Assembly (NCBI GenBank): GCA_002496385.1
Contig: DAJR01000044.1
Location: forward strand, 26,886 to 45,644
Source of the DNA: Methanomassiliicoccales archaeon UBA147
GTDB lineage: Archaea > Thermoplasmatota > Thermoplasmata > SG8-5
DNA length: 18,759 nucleotides
Direction: 5' to 3'
Shown here: piece after piece, positions 7,101 through 14,508 of the stretch
Numbering within the stretch: position 1 is the first letter of the stretch
How the letters are laid out: each line of letters begins with the position of its first letter
Made by a program: the position numbers and the translations under genes
The notes under the pieces: model-generated
Database searches by the model: none
What the model was told of the DNA's origin: nothing
What the model saw: the letters and a program-made list of their open reading frames with translations, nothing else

Positions 7101-10100
7101 TTTCGATGAATATGCAGTATCCATACCCTGCTCCGTTGATGTCGTAGTTCTCCAGTATCCAGGGATTGCCGATTGAACCGTCACCGCCGCCGTTGGCATA
7201 GGGGGCAAATTCAGTGTTGGATGTTATGTGTATTGGGAGGTGTGGCATGATGGCATCCGTGTGGGCCGGCTCCATAAGCGGATAATAATCCTGGCCTGTT
7301 CCGCCAACAATGCCCAAATAAGGCGTGTCGCCTATGCCGTCTGAACCGGGGATGTTCTGCGCCACGCCGTTCATGGCATCCGCACCGGAATAATCGCTCC
7401 AGTGATTGCCGCCAGAGGGGTAGCCATCGTCCCACAGGTTGCCACCATCATCACAGGCTTGATTGACATTGTCGATGAAATTATTATGATAGAACGTGTT
7501 GTTATCTGATAACGTAATATTAATCCCATACCCATTATTTAAGACGGTGTTGTTAGCGAAAATATTGTTGCTGGAGGATATGAGGCAGATACCGAAAAAG
7601 TTCTTCTCGATAATGTTATGTGTGAAATTATTGTATATTGAGTTAATCTGCAATACGCCAACATTCTGAATCCCTAGCATCGATATTGACAAATTGAAGT
7701 GGCCTGGGTTCCCTGTTACGCTATAACCAAAAGCCCTGACGATGTAAATCCCATTAGCGGGGTAAAACAGCCCGACGGATTCAGCAGCATCAGCGTCGGC
7801 ACACATCGAAACAAGTTCTCCGACCTGCGTCTGACCATCCACCGGGTTCCCCCCCTGTCCGTCAAGGAACAATCCCAGGTCCAGGTCGATGACATCAGTC
7901 ATATTACCTTCTATGGCAACAGAGAGATATGAAACACCCGAAACATTGATTGGGTGTGTAAACAGCGGATTTCCCCCGGCGCCTATAGCGAGCTGTTCCT
8001 CGAATGACGCATAGGCCGCCCAATCGGGGTCGTTCTGATAGACTGGAAGGTCCTTCAGGAAAGAATTGTTCTGGCTACCTGTTGAGTTTACGATGTTTGT
8101 GCTAATATAGCACGAATTAACAGTATTGTTATCCGAACTATCCGAGAGAATTCCAAAAGAGGATTCGTCTATCATGCAATGGTTGACATCATTCATTGAT
8201 GAGGAAATAAAATATATGCCAGTGTTGGTATTGATTATGTTCGAGTTTGAAATATTATTCTGTTGGGATGATTGAAGGTTTATACCTATCTGGCTGTCGG
8301 TCAATTCCAAATTCATCAAAGTGTTGGAATTTGAATTGATTATTTGAATACCGGTGCCATGATTTGATGCAGTAAGACCGTCAATTAGGGTTGCATGGGA
8401 AGCTACAAGCTCGAAACCATAGCCTCCATTGTTATGTGTGATAGTATTTTCGTACTCATTGCCATATGAGGCTAAATTGTATATACCATCTCCGCCATTG
8501 TTCATCGCGACATTGTTATGGTAGATGTTGTTAGATGCTTCTGAATTGTATATTCCATGCGAACCGCTGTTTTCAACTGAGTTATTGAATATTCGAGTAT
8601 TGTTGGATAATACCGTTATTAAGCCCCAATTTCCTGTATTGGAGATGGTATTGCTTTCCACCAAACAGTCATGGGAATATGTAGATACATGAATGCCGGT
8701 GTGAGCGCTGCCAATTACGGTGTTAGAGTGCACGGTGTTATTGTGAGAATTATTATAAAGGTATATTCCTCGGTTGTTATTTGTCAGAGTATTGGTGTGA
8801 ACCAGGCCATTACTGGCATTGTACAATGTTAGGCCTTGCCCCCCTGAATATGGCCAATTTCCGTCGTCGTTACCATCATGCAGGTTACAATGTTTCACAA
8901 CAAAATAATCCGTTGTATTTCCGATATAAATGCAATATCCGGTTCCGTTGCCTGCAATATCATAATTCTCAATTGTCCATGGATTCCCAACTGTGCCGTC
9001 ACCGCCGCCGTTCGAATTGGTCGGAAAATCTGCATTGGAGTTTATCCGGATCGGCTGATGAGAAACAACCTCATATTTTTTCCAATCCAAAATCCATATG
9101 TTCATTGTGTTTTCTGACTGTATACCTGGATCGACCGGGTGTATGGCATGGGCTTCAAGAGCATATTGGACGAGAGAATCATCATCATTTGGCAGATCTA
9201 TGCTTGTGATCATGAACGTTGCCTTTCCGTTCGCATCAGTGAACTGCTCGGTTGGAATTATGCTGATATCTGCGGGCGATGCGGTAAGTGTTACTTCTGA
9301 ACCGTGAACCAGGTCCCCGTTGTTATCCCGGACGGTGACCTCAACAGATGTGGAACCCAGAGTTCCGTTCCCGGCGATGTCCGGGTTGATGATGATTGGG
9401 TCAGCCAAGAGCGACACAGACAGGTATTCTGCGCCTGCAGGAAAAATCCTAAGGAAAGCCAATCGGCTTGGTGCGTCATCGTACTTGATCCCACCGGGAC
9501 TTGTGTATTTTGCCTCTTTGATTTTCAGGATTTCCTGCACCCCATCCAAATTTGTCGGGTCCACCCAAGGTGCTGTGTAGGTGACAGTTAATTTGCCGGC
9601 CGAGGTTGTGATTCCCGTCTGAATTGATAATATACCAAGTGATGTTTCAAGCCATACTTGGGCATTTTCCAACGGATTGCCGTCCGGATCCATGACGAAA
9701 ACTGTTATCTGAGTTGTCGCTTCCGAGGTCAACGCGGACGGCGGGCTGACGAAATCCGCAACAACATTCCAAGGGCCGGGAGGATGAATATTGATCAATG
9801 ATTGCCTGTTGAATATCGTTCCGTAATCGACAATCCATCCCGTGAACCTGTCGGAACGGTAAGCTTCAATGTTCAGCCTATAATAAAGAACATCGTAAGG
9901 GAGGTCGTAGCAGATTGATTCCTGGGCTTCCTGGACCAGCGCTTTCCTCTCCGTCCCGTCCCCGGTTACCCGGGCTGCATCGATTATACTATCGAAGCTT
10001 TTAGGGTACCCCATTGTGGTTGCATAGTCTGATGAGTTCTGGTATCCGGGATAGTTCTGCCCCATAACGGCCATGCTGGAGTGGAAGAATGCATGCATAT

Positions 10101-11763
10101 AATCAGTAGGTTCGCTGTCAATGCTCCATCCGAGGATGTACACGTCGAAGTCCCTCTGGTCGATACGGTCCAAGATAGATCCGAAATCCATGGCCACTGA
10201 TTCAGCGTAAATGCCGACAGCCCGAAGCTGCTGGGCAATCATTAGGCCTGCCTGGGCCCTTATCGGGTCGTAGTTGGCCTCGGGCGTCAGGATTTCAATC
10301 TCGCCGCCTGCGGAACTGCCTATCGGGGTGCCATCCGGGTTCACCCACCAGGTGTATTCACATGCAGCATCTATTGCGTCAGCTCCCCCAACCAGAGTTC
10401 CATTACCAAGCCTCACCTTATAACCGGCATTAGCCAATATTATTTTTGCTTCGGCTGGGTCGAAATTGTACATTGAGATAGAATTGTTGAACCATTCACT
10501 AAAAGAGGGGACAGGGCCATGTCCGGCATATCCTAGAGTTAGTAGAAGTTGGTTTACAATCCAGTTCTTGTCAATGCAATGTGCGACCGCTTTCCTGAAT
10601 GGCTTGCCAATATCGCCTTGCAGAGGATCTCCGTTCATATAGCCAAAAGAGGTCTTTCTCATGTTGTAGGCAAGGTAATGAAATCCTTGGTCCTGCGAGG
10701 TCCGAAGTGCAATGCCCGGCTCACTTGCAAGCTCTTGAACGAAAGGCGGTGGCACAGACCATGCGATGTAATCTATGTCATCGCTCTTGAGCGCGAGCAC
10801 CGCGGCTTCTGCTGTCTTGAATATTTTGTAAACAACCCCATCTATAACTGGCTGTTTCGCGAGGCTGTCTCCATGTTCGTCAAGGACATAGGCAGTGTAT
10901 TTATAATCGGCATCGAAGAAGTGCTCACGAAATGTGGCTAATTTAATCATTTGGCCTTTTTCCCAGAATTCGAACTTGAATATATCACAGCCGATGGGTA
11001 GCGCATTCTCATATATTTGAGCGGGTGCCAGCCGCCATGGGTTTGTGAGGTAACTAGGGTCGCACCATATTAATGTGCCAGCAGGCTGCCCGGAAATTGG
11101 TGAATTCCATATATGTTCGGGCATCAGAAATGTGGACAGCGTATCCCTGACGAAACCTGCATAAGGCGCCTGAAGCTTGAACTTCAGGGCAGACTGAAGC
11201 CCATCGGGGCTGTTCCATACATTGTAGATATGAAGCCAGCTTGTTGAGGAATAATTGGTGCCTGATCCTCCGCCCATGTCCTTGAGTGGGTTCATGGACA
11301 TGGACCACTCCGGAACCTGGCCAGCCATATGGAAGGAGAACATCACGTCCCTGATATCCATCTGGTGGCCGTCGTGCCATGTCACATTTTCAAAATCATA
11401 GAATATTATGATTTCCCCGATGGGGCTTGACCATGTGCTCCTCTGATTGAAACCGAAGTTGCCTATCGTGCAATCTGCCCATGTCCAGCCGTCTGATTTG
11501 GAGGAAAGGTTGGCAGAACCGACGGCAATGTACGGAATGATTTCCTCTGTGGTTGGATTCGTGTATATAGGCGTATCATAAATGTATTTCAGGACATTCC
11601 ATGACCACACATCACTGACGGTTAAGGGATTCGTTCCTTTCATATCGTCCTGCATGGCAATCCTCAGAATGACTTCTCCCTCGGCTGAGGTTAATGATGG
11701 GACGATTCCCCCTACAATCACTATCGCGCACATCCAAATTGCAAATGTCTTCCTCATGTTCAT
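4117..11763 (-). CDS. Giant cell-surface protein: solute-binding domain fused to Ig, NosD, PKD and TSP3-like repeats
   Basis: 2548 residues. Residues 1-27 are a signal peptide ending near LTSAEG. About 30-655 is a complete extracellular family-5 (peptide/nickel type) solute-binding domain. Two invasin-like Ig domains cover about 660-885. NosD right-handed beta-helix blocks lie at about 900-1245, 1365-1500 and 1505-1820, with a beta-rich insert at about 1250-1360. A Big_5-like domain (about 1824-1927), another Ig-like domain (to about 2030) and three PKD repeats (about 2030-2305) follow. Next are calcium-binding DxDxDG repeats (about 2308-2420), one membrane helix (about 2430-2452) and a Pro/Lys-rich cytoplasmic tail ending in a SHOCT-like segment (ERIARLKKSYTEGKITKEMY). 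Binding domains of this family normally deliver ligand to an ABC permease, and none is encoded here. A second Met at 11757 fits GGGAG slightly better as a start. The beta-helix part is richer in A+T, as its Asn/Ile/Thr content would require. Confidence 0.85.
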   Translation of the reverse strand: MNMRKTFAIWMCAIVIVGGIVPSLTSAEGEVILRIAMQDDMKGTNPLTVSDVWSWNVLKYIYDTPIYTNPTTEEIIPYIAVGSANLSSKSDGWTWADCTIGNFGFNQRSTWSSPIGEIIIFYDFENVTWHDGHQMDIRDVMFSFHMAGQVPEWSMSMNPLKDMGGGSGTNYSSTSWLHIYNVWNSPDGLQSALKFKLQAPYAGFVRDTLSTFLMPEHIWNSPISGQPAGTLIWCDPSYLTNPWRLAPAQIYENALPIGCDIFKFEFWEKGQMIKLATFREHFFDADYKYTAYVLDEHGDSLAKQPVIDGVVYKIFKTAEAAVLALKSDDIDYIAWSVPPPFVQELASEPGIALRTSQDQGFHYLAYNMRKTSFGYMNGDPLQGDIGKPFRKAVAHCIDKNWIVNQLLLTLGYAGHGPVPSFSEWFNNSISMYNFDPAEAKIILANAGYKVRLGNGTLVGGADAIDAACEYTWWVNPDGTPIGSSAGGEIEILTPEANYDPIRAQAGLMIAQQLRAVGIYAESVAMDFGSILDRIDQRDFDVYILGWSIDSEPTDYMHAFFHSSMAVMGQNYPGYQNSSDYATTMGYPKSFDSIIDAARVTGDGTERKALVQEAQESICYDLPYDVLYYRLNIEAYRSDRFTGWIVDYGTIFNRQSLINIHPPGPWNVVADFVSPPSALTSEATTQITVFVMDPDGNPLENAQVWLETSLGILSIQTGITTSAGKLTVTYTAPWVDPTNLDGVQEILKIKEAKYTSPGGIKYDDAPSRLAFLRIFPAGAEYLSVSLLADPIIINPDIAGNGTLGSTSVEVTVRDNNGDLVHGSEVTLTASPADISIIPTEQFTDANGKATFMITSIDLPNDDDSLVQYALEAHAIHPVDPGIQSENTMNIWILDWKKYEVVSHQPIRINSNADFPTNSNGGGDGTVGNPWTIENYDIAGNGTGYCIYIGNTTDYFVVKHCNLHDGNDDGNWPYSGGQGLTLYNASNGLVHTNTLTNNNRGIYLYNNSHNNTVHSNTVIGSAHTGIHVSTYSHDCLVESNTISNTGNWGLITVLSNNTRIFNNSVENSGSHGIYNSEASNNIYHNNVAMNNGGDGIYNLASYGNEYENTITHNNGGYGFELVASHATLIDGLTASNHGTGIQIINSNSNTLMNLELTDSQIGINLQSSQQNNISNSNIINTNTGIYFISSSMNDVNHCMIDESSFGILSDSSDNNTVNSCYISTNIVNSTGSQNNSFLKDLPVYQNDPDWAAYASFEEQLAIGAGGNPLFTHPINVSGVSYLSVAIEGNMTDVIDLDLGLFLDGQGGNPVDGQTQVGELVSMCADADAAESVGLFYPANGIYIVRAFGYSVTGNPGHFNLSISMLGIQNVGVLQINSIYNNFTHNIIEKNFFGICLISSSNNIFANNTVLNNGYGINITLSDNNTFYHNNFIDNVNQACDDGGNLWDDGYPSGGNHWSDYSGADAMNGVAQNIPGSDGIGDTPYLGIVGGTGQDYYPLMEPAHTDAIMPHLPIHITSNTEFAPYANGGGDGSIGNPWILENYDINGAGYGYCIFIETTTDYFVVRNCNLHDASGGSGPESGMILIAAQNGNVTDNMIHSNDMMGIVVLSSNNNIIANNIISDNLLVDIYLIMSSNCILMNNEMECGGLLIFGESLAQWNSHSIDTSNTVNGKPIYYWKDRNGGAVPPGAGQVFLANCINVVVSNQILTDSVVGIEMGFSSANTVMNNNITNNYFGILSQSASSNTIYHNNFLFNDDQAWEESCTNQWDNGYPSGGNYWSDYSGTDTMSGAGQNIPGADGIGDTPYIGGDMMIGQDNYPLMSPVNINVGPYVLYAQPALGASNVPVATNVVVIFSESMNASVVPTLTQTAGAPVTYNFAGWSQTYVANDTAVWTHAGWAPNIAVTLKVSGYENVSGDTGTDYAWSFKTLDTLPPVSSVNPSFYYWPSTVPYNLTAAATDDNTGVNFVELWYRYSTNNATWGTWTNFGNATGNWYSSFTFPAGQGYYEFYSRAGDNAGNYEAAPANADARCGFDATNPNANAGPDQNVNQGATVTFTGSASTDNFGIANYTWTFTYNSTVNTLYGATPSFRFWSVGNYIVTLNVRDAAGNNGMDTIRVGVTQTPLVDATLPTADAGSDQTVASGTLASFDGSGSTDNIGITNYTWTFTHNSSVITLYGVSPCFTFWAIGDCTVTLNVLDAAGNADADTMILIVTAPADTTKPVANAGPDQTMNAGMLVTFTGSGSTDNVGIVNYTWRFNHNRTAITLYGVTPTFRFWTPGNYTVTLTAWDSAGNSDTDTLIVHVNFISVPPIDSDSDGVPDDQDAFPSNPDESEDTDGDGVGDNADAFPTDPAASADTDADGSPDVWNPGMTAADSTEGLVLDAFPNDPAETLDTDGDGIGNIADTDDDGDGVSDADDVNPLDPTITGNDGIGDYWALILALIVVAAIVGLAVLKMRGKKAEPIVSKFPEPAQEIMPQEPKKAEPKKPLPRPPTTNSQSSRSPAIQEPRSPEQKRPMQLTKEERIARLKKSYTEGKITKEMYEMNLEKFTKM
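4475..4850 (-). repeat. Calcium-binding TSP3-like repeats within the giant gene
   Basis: Acidic motifs such as DSDSDGVPDDQDAFP, EDTDGDGVGDNADAFP and DTDGDGIGNIADTDDD recur with a period of about 25-30 residues just before the membrane helix. Such DxDxDG loops bind calcium in thrombospondin type 3 and dockerin-like modules. Here they probably form a rigid calcium-stabilised stalk between the PKD domains and the membrane. Confidence 0.75.
4850..5690 (-). repeat. Three tandem PKD-domain repeats within the giant gene
   Basis: Three copies of about 90 codons, each beginning near NAGPDQ or DAGSDQT, with a central STDNxGIxNYTW motif and ending VTLxxxDxAGNxxxDT. They are recognisable at DNA level too: the segment encoding TLYG is nearly identical in all three. 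PKD domains are common protein- or sugar-contacting spacers on archaeal surfaces. Confidence 0.75.
6330..6480 (-). repeat. NosD C-cap repeat, copy 2 (pairs with 7295-7440)
   Basis: The stretch encoding NQWDNGYPSGGNYWSDYSG followed by QNIPGADGIGDTPY is repeated about 960 bases away as NLWDDGYPSGGNHWSDYSG plus QNIPGSDGIGDTPY, with clear DNA similarity. It closes each beta-helix block, so the protein contains two duplicated NosD units, each opened by a GGGDGxxGNPWxxENYDI segment (near 7145-7200 and 8950-9010). Confidence 0.7.
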
Positions 11764-11800
11764 TCTCCCTAAAACCTCTCTTGGGGAAATAAGAACACGG

Positions 11801-11808
11801 ATATTTAG
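11801..11808 (-). promoter_or_regulatory. Possible TATA box for the giant surface-protein gene
   Basis: Read on the minus strand, CTAAATAT lies about 38-45 bases before the start codon at 11763, giving a predicted leader of 10-20 bases. The leader contains GAGAGG and AGGGAGA. The intergenic region to the divergent ligase gene is only 138 bases, so the two promoters lie close together. The ligase side has only a weak candidate, CTTTAAT near 11858-11864. Confidence 0.4.
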
Positions 11809-11901
11809 ACATTGTCCTATGAAACGAAAATGCCCCGCACCCCAAACACCCCAAAGCCTTTAATCGCATGACCCCATTCCCGGACTGCCGGGGGCAATAT
11901 C

Positions 11902-13197
11902 ATGTTCGACCCAGACATCGAAAAACTGACCAAGGAGAAACTCCAGAGCCTGCAGCTTGAACGCCTGAAGAAGATGGTGCGCTATGCCTACGACAACGTG
12001 CCGATGTACAAGAAGCGCATGAAGGAAGCGGGCGTGGACCCGGATAAAGTCCGAAATCTGGAGGATTACTCGAAGATACCCTTCACCAAGAAGGACGACC
12101 TCAGGGACCATTATCCCTACGGCATCAGGGCGGTTCCCCTGGAAAGGATAAACAGGCTGCACGCCTCATCGGGAACCACCGGCAAGCCCACTGTTGTTTC
12201 TTACACCAAGAACGACCTGGACACCTGGAGCAGGCTGATGGCCAGGACCTATGCCGCTGCCGGCGTGACCAAGGAGGACATAGTCCAGAACGCCTACGGC
12301 TATGGTCTGTTCACCGGAGGCCTGGGATTCCATTACGGGGCAGAAGTACTCGGATGCACCGTCATCCCCACGGCAACAGGCAACACCAAGCGCCAGCTCA
12401 TGATGGCGAAGGACATGGGCTCAACGGTACTGGCGGCAACGCCCTCGTATGCGATGTACCTGGCAGAGGCCTGCGCCGGCGAAGGCTATGACATTCGCAA
12501 GGACTTCAAATTCAGGATTGGCATGTTCGGAGCAGAGCCTTGGTCCGAGGAGGCGCGCCAGAGGATACAGAACGCCTTCGGCCTGAGGGCGAACGACGTC
12601 TACGGCATGAGCGAGCTTTACGGGCCAGGCGTGGCTGTCGAATGCGTGCACCAGAACGGGCTGCACATATGGGGTGACGAGTTCCTTGTCGAGATGATAA
12701 ACCCGGACACGGGCGAGGTCCTTCCCGAGGGCTCGACCGGGGAGATGGTGTTCACGATGCTGACAAGGGAGGCCATGCCGCTCCTGCGGTACAGGACCCG
12801 GGACCTGACAAGGGTCATCTGGGAGGAGTGCGAGTGCGGCCGGTGCCACCCCCGGATAATGAGAATCAAAGGGCGGAGCGACGACATGCTAATCATCGGA
12901 GGCGTCAACGTATTCCCGAGCCAGGTCGAGACCGTGCTCATGAAGATGGAGGGCGTCGGCGACCAGTACCAGATAATCGTGGACAGGGACATCCTGGACA
13001 GATTGCATGTCAAGGTGGAAGTCGAGGAGAAGTTCTACAATTCGGGCAAGTACGACCCGGCCAAATTCAAGAAGAAGCTGGTCGACGAGATGGTCGCGGT
13101 CATGACGGTGCGCGCCGACATTGAACTGATGGCGCCGGGCACCCTGCCGAGGACCGAGGGGAAGGCGAAGCGGGTCATAGACCTGAGGAAGCAGTGA
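11902..13197 (+). CDS. paaK: Phenylacetate-CoA ligase family (aryl-CoA synthetase)
   Basis: 431 residues, the usual length for PaaK. It would activate phenylacetate or another aromatic or small acid with ATP and CoA to the CoA thioester through an acyl-adenylate. Visible motifs are SSGTTGKPT at 89-97 (phosphate-binding loop), YGMSELYGPG at 234-243, RYRTRDLT at 296-303 and GVNVFPSQVE at 334-343, with the catalytic lysine expected near the C-terminus (GKAKR). ECGRC at about 311-315 resembles the cysteine/histidine knuckle of this family. In anaerobic archaea such ligases often serve aromatic amino-acid fermentation, usually beside indolepyruvate oxidoreductase genes, which are absent here. A CBS-pair gene follows 4 bases after the stop. 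True substrate specificity cannot be read from the sequence. Confidence 0.88.
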   Translation: MFDPDIEKLTKEKLQSLQLERLKKMVRYAYDNVPMYKKRMKEAGVDPDKVRNLEDYSKIPFTKKDDLRDHYPYGIRAVPLERINRLHASSGTTGKPTVVSYTKNDLDTWSRLMARTYAAAGVTKEDIVQNAYGYGLFTGGLGFHYGAEVLGCTVIPTATGNTKRQLMMAKDMGSTVLAATPSYAMYLAEACAGEGYDIRKDFKFRIGMFGAEPWSEEARQRIQNAFGLRANDVYGMSELYGPGVAVECVHQNGLHIWGDEFLVEMINPDTGEVLPEGSTGEMVFTMLTREAMPLLRYRTRDLTRVIWEECECGRCHPRIMRIKGRSDDMLIIGGVNVFPSQVETVLMKMEGVGDQYQIIVDRDILDRLHVKVEVEEKFYNSGKYDPAKFKKKLVDEMVAVMTVRADIELMAPGTLPRTEGKAKRVIDLRKQ

Positions 13198-13201
13198 TCA
13201 C

Positions 13202-13681
13202 ATGAAAGTCGAGGAAGTGATGACGAAGAAGGTCGTGACCCTGAAATTGAGCCAGACAATATCCGAAGCCGTCGAAGAGTTGGCCGAACACGGTATATCC
13301 GGAGCGCCTGTCGTGGATGACAGCGGCAACATGGTCGGGATGATAACCGAGAAGGACATCCTTAACGCCCTGAAGACGAAGAGCAAGACCGTCGAGATGG
13401 TCTATCCGTCGCTCTCGGTTCTCAGCGTGGCCTTTGTTGAGAAGGACAGCATCAAAGAGACGATGGAGGCATTCACCGAGATAGCCAACATGAAAGTTGC
13501 TGACATCATGATTGCCGACATCCTGTTCGCCGAGAAGGGCACGGACCTTGCGTCGGTCGTCGAGGTCATGAGCAAGAAAGGAATAAACAGACTGCCAATC
13601 ATGGATTCCGGCAAGCTCGTCGGCATCGTGTCCAGGGCCGACATAATCAAGGGCCTGGCCAAGTCGAAGATGATTAAATGA
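13202..13681 (+). CDS. CBS-domain pair protein
   Basis: 159 residues made almost entirely of two CBS motifs, at about 7-57 (VMTKKVVTL ... GISGAPVVDDSGNMVGMITEKDIL) and about 100-153 (GINRLPIMDSGKLVGIVSRADII). A paired CBS module binds adenosyl ligands such as AMP, ATP or S-adenosylmethionine and usually regulates a partner. No enzyme or DNA-binding domain is attached. The start lies 4 bases after the aryl-CoA ligase stop, so the two are almost certainly co-transcribed. Because the ligase releases AMP, sensing of adenylate charge is an attractive inference, but stand-alone CBS pairs are common in archaea and the link may be incidental. The gene ends in a hairpin shared with the convergent PIN gene. 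Confidence 0.85.
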   Translation: MKVEEVMTKKVVTLKLSQTISEAVEELAEHGISGAPVVDDSGNMVGMITEKDILNALKTKSKTVEMVYPSLSVLSVAFVEKDSIKETMEAFTEIANMKVADIMIADILFAEKGTDLASVVEVMSKKGINRLPIMDSGKLVGIVSRADIIKGLAKSKMIK

Positions 13682-13691
13682 GTTAATCATC
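13669..13691. terminator. Perfect 9-bp hairpin between convergent genes
   Basis: GATGATTAA at 13669-13677 pairs exactly with TTAATCATC at 13683-13691 around a 5-base loop that contains the CBS stop codon. The PIN gene stop lies in the right arm. A stem straddling the 5-base gap between convergent genes could limit read-through in both directions. Archaeal terminators rely mainly on T-tracts, which are weak here, so the role is uncertain. Confidence 0.4.
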
Positions 13692-14097
13692 TCATCAAAT
13701 CTAGTATATCTCTGGCAGACTCAACGCGAAGGTATCCGCGTGCCACTTTCTTGAGCTGTTTGTCGCCAGTCACAAGAATGCATTTTGACCTGATGGCTGC
13801 CGCCAGCACCGGAACGTCTCCTTTGTCGCCGAGACAGCCCCAGTACTCCTTGACGTCCTCTTCGGTCGCATCGACCAATTCCAAAAAACTGCGTAAATAC
13901 ACCATAGATTCAGCTATCTTCTGGCGTTCGAAACCGAATCCCTCGAACACATCCTGCAGTTCTCTGAAAACATAGATGGAACTGACAAGCTGAAGTTCCT
14001 TCCGTTCGCCCATCTTGAGCAATTCCCTCTCGTTGCCGTCCCATACAAGACCTGAAACGAGAATGTTCGCATCCAGGAAGTACCTACGGGTCGGCAT
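13687..14097 (-). CDS. PIN-domain ribonuclease toxin (VapC-like)
   Basis: 136 residues from the ATG at 14097, or 139 from 14106. The four acidic residues of a PIN active site are in place: D9 (FLDANILVSG), E46 (VFRELQD), D94 (DKGDVPVLAAA) and D112 (TGDKQL). These bind Mg or Mn and cut RNA. The upstream AbrB-type gene overlaps it, the usual toxin-antitoxin arrangement with the antitoxin first. The overlap is 14 bases with the shorter start and 23 with the longer. It is convergent with the CBS gene and separated from it by 5 bases. VapC-like toxins often target tRNA or rRNA, but the target here is unknown. Confidence 0.82.
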   Translation of the reverse strand: MPTRRYFLDANILVSGLVWDGNERELLKMGERKELQLVSSIYVFRELQDVFEGFGFERQKIAESMVYLRSFLELVDATEEDVKEYWGCLGDKGDVPVLAAAIRSKCILVTGDKQLKKVARGYLRVESARDILDLMR

Positions 14098-14359
14098 TGT
14101 ATGCATCCTTCAGAATCTTCCTGCCGGATTTTCTTATGGCCTTCCGCAGCTGTTCTGGGGTAAGGCTTTTCGCTTTTGCCTCGCTCTCGAAATATTCGAA
14201 CATCTCGTCCCTCATAGATTTGATCTTCCTGATTATCAGGGCATCGCCGAACGGTTCTATCACGAGATAGTCTTCTCCGATTCCCATAGCCATCCTCAGT
14301 TCCTTCGGCAGAGATATCTGGCCCGCCGCAGTCACTTTGGAAACATATACGTCCGTCAT
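14084..14359 (-). CDS. AbrB-family antitoxin
   Basis: 91 residues. The N-terminal half, VSKVTAAGQISLPKELR then GIGEDYLVIEP, is a swapped-hairpin AbrB/MazE-type DNA-binding domain. The C-terminal half is charged and helical, suiting it to wrap and neutralise the PIN toxin encoded just downstream. The frame is open further upstream to 14476, but I place the start at 14359 because the AbrB fold begins within a few residues. A longer start would also put the promoter and palindrome inside the gene. The short distance to the TATA box suggests a nearly leaderless message. Autorepression through the palindrome at 14372-14395 is expected for this family. Confidence 0.82.
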   Translation of the reverse strand: MTDVYVSKVTAAGQISLPKELRMAMGIGEDYLVIEPFGDALIIRKIKSMRDEMFEYFESEAKAKSLTPEQLRKAIRKSGRKILKDAYNADP

Positions 14360-14371
14360 AATATCAGCAAT

Positions 14372-14395
14372 ATGTATAATGTACACATTGTATAT
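14372..14395. promoter_or_regulatory. Imperfect palindrome, likely AbrB-type operator
   Basis: 24 bases centred near 14383.5, with 18 positions agreeing with their own reverse complement. The inner 12 bases, AATGTACACATT, match at 10 positions. It overlaps the TATA box and reaches to about 13 bases before the antitoxin ATG, so a bound dimer would block transcription initiation. Confidence 0.5.
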
Positions 14396-14398
14396 AAT
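14391..14398 (-). promoter_or_regulatory. TATA box of the toxin-antitoxin operon
   Basis: ATTATATA on the minus strand lies about 35 bases before the antitoxin start, predicting a leader of about 10 bases or fewer. It overlaps the right edge of the palindrome. Confidence 0.5.
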
Positions 14399-14508
14399 GA
14401 TATTCTTTTGCAACCTTTGCGGTTTGACCAACAGATGTTTTCCGCTGCCAGGCATTCCGTGCCAGAGCCATGGCAATCTTTTTTTACCTTAACCGCCTGT
14501 GCCATGCT

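Noticed and set aside
7670..7680. Isolated CCCTAG inside the giant gene as a third repeat B copy
   Set aside because: It is a single hexamer without G-tracts, hairpin or 34-base spacing.
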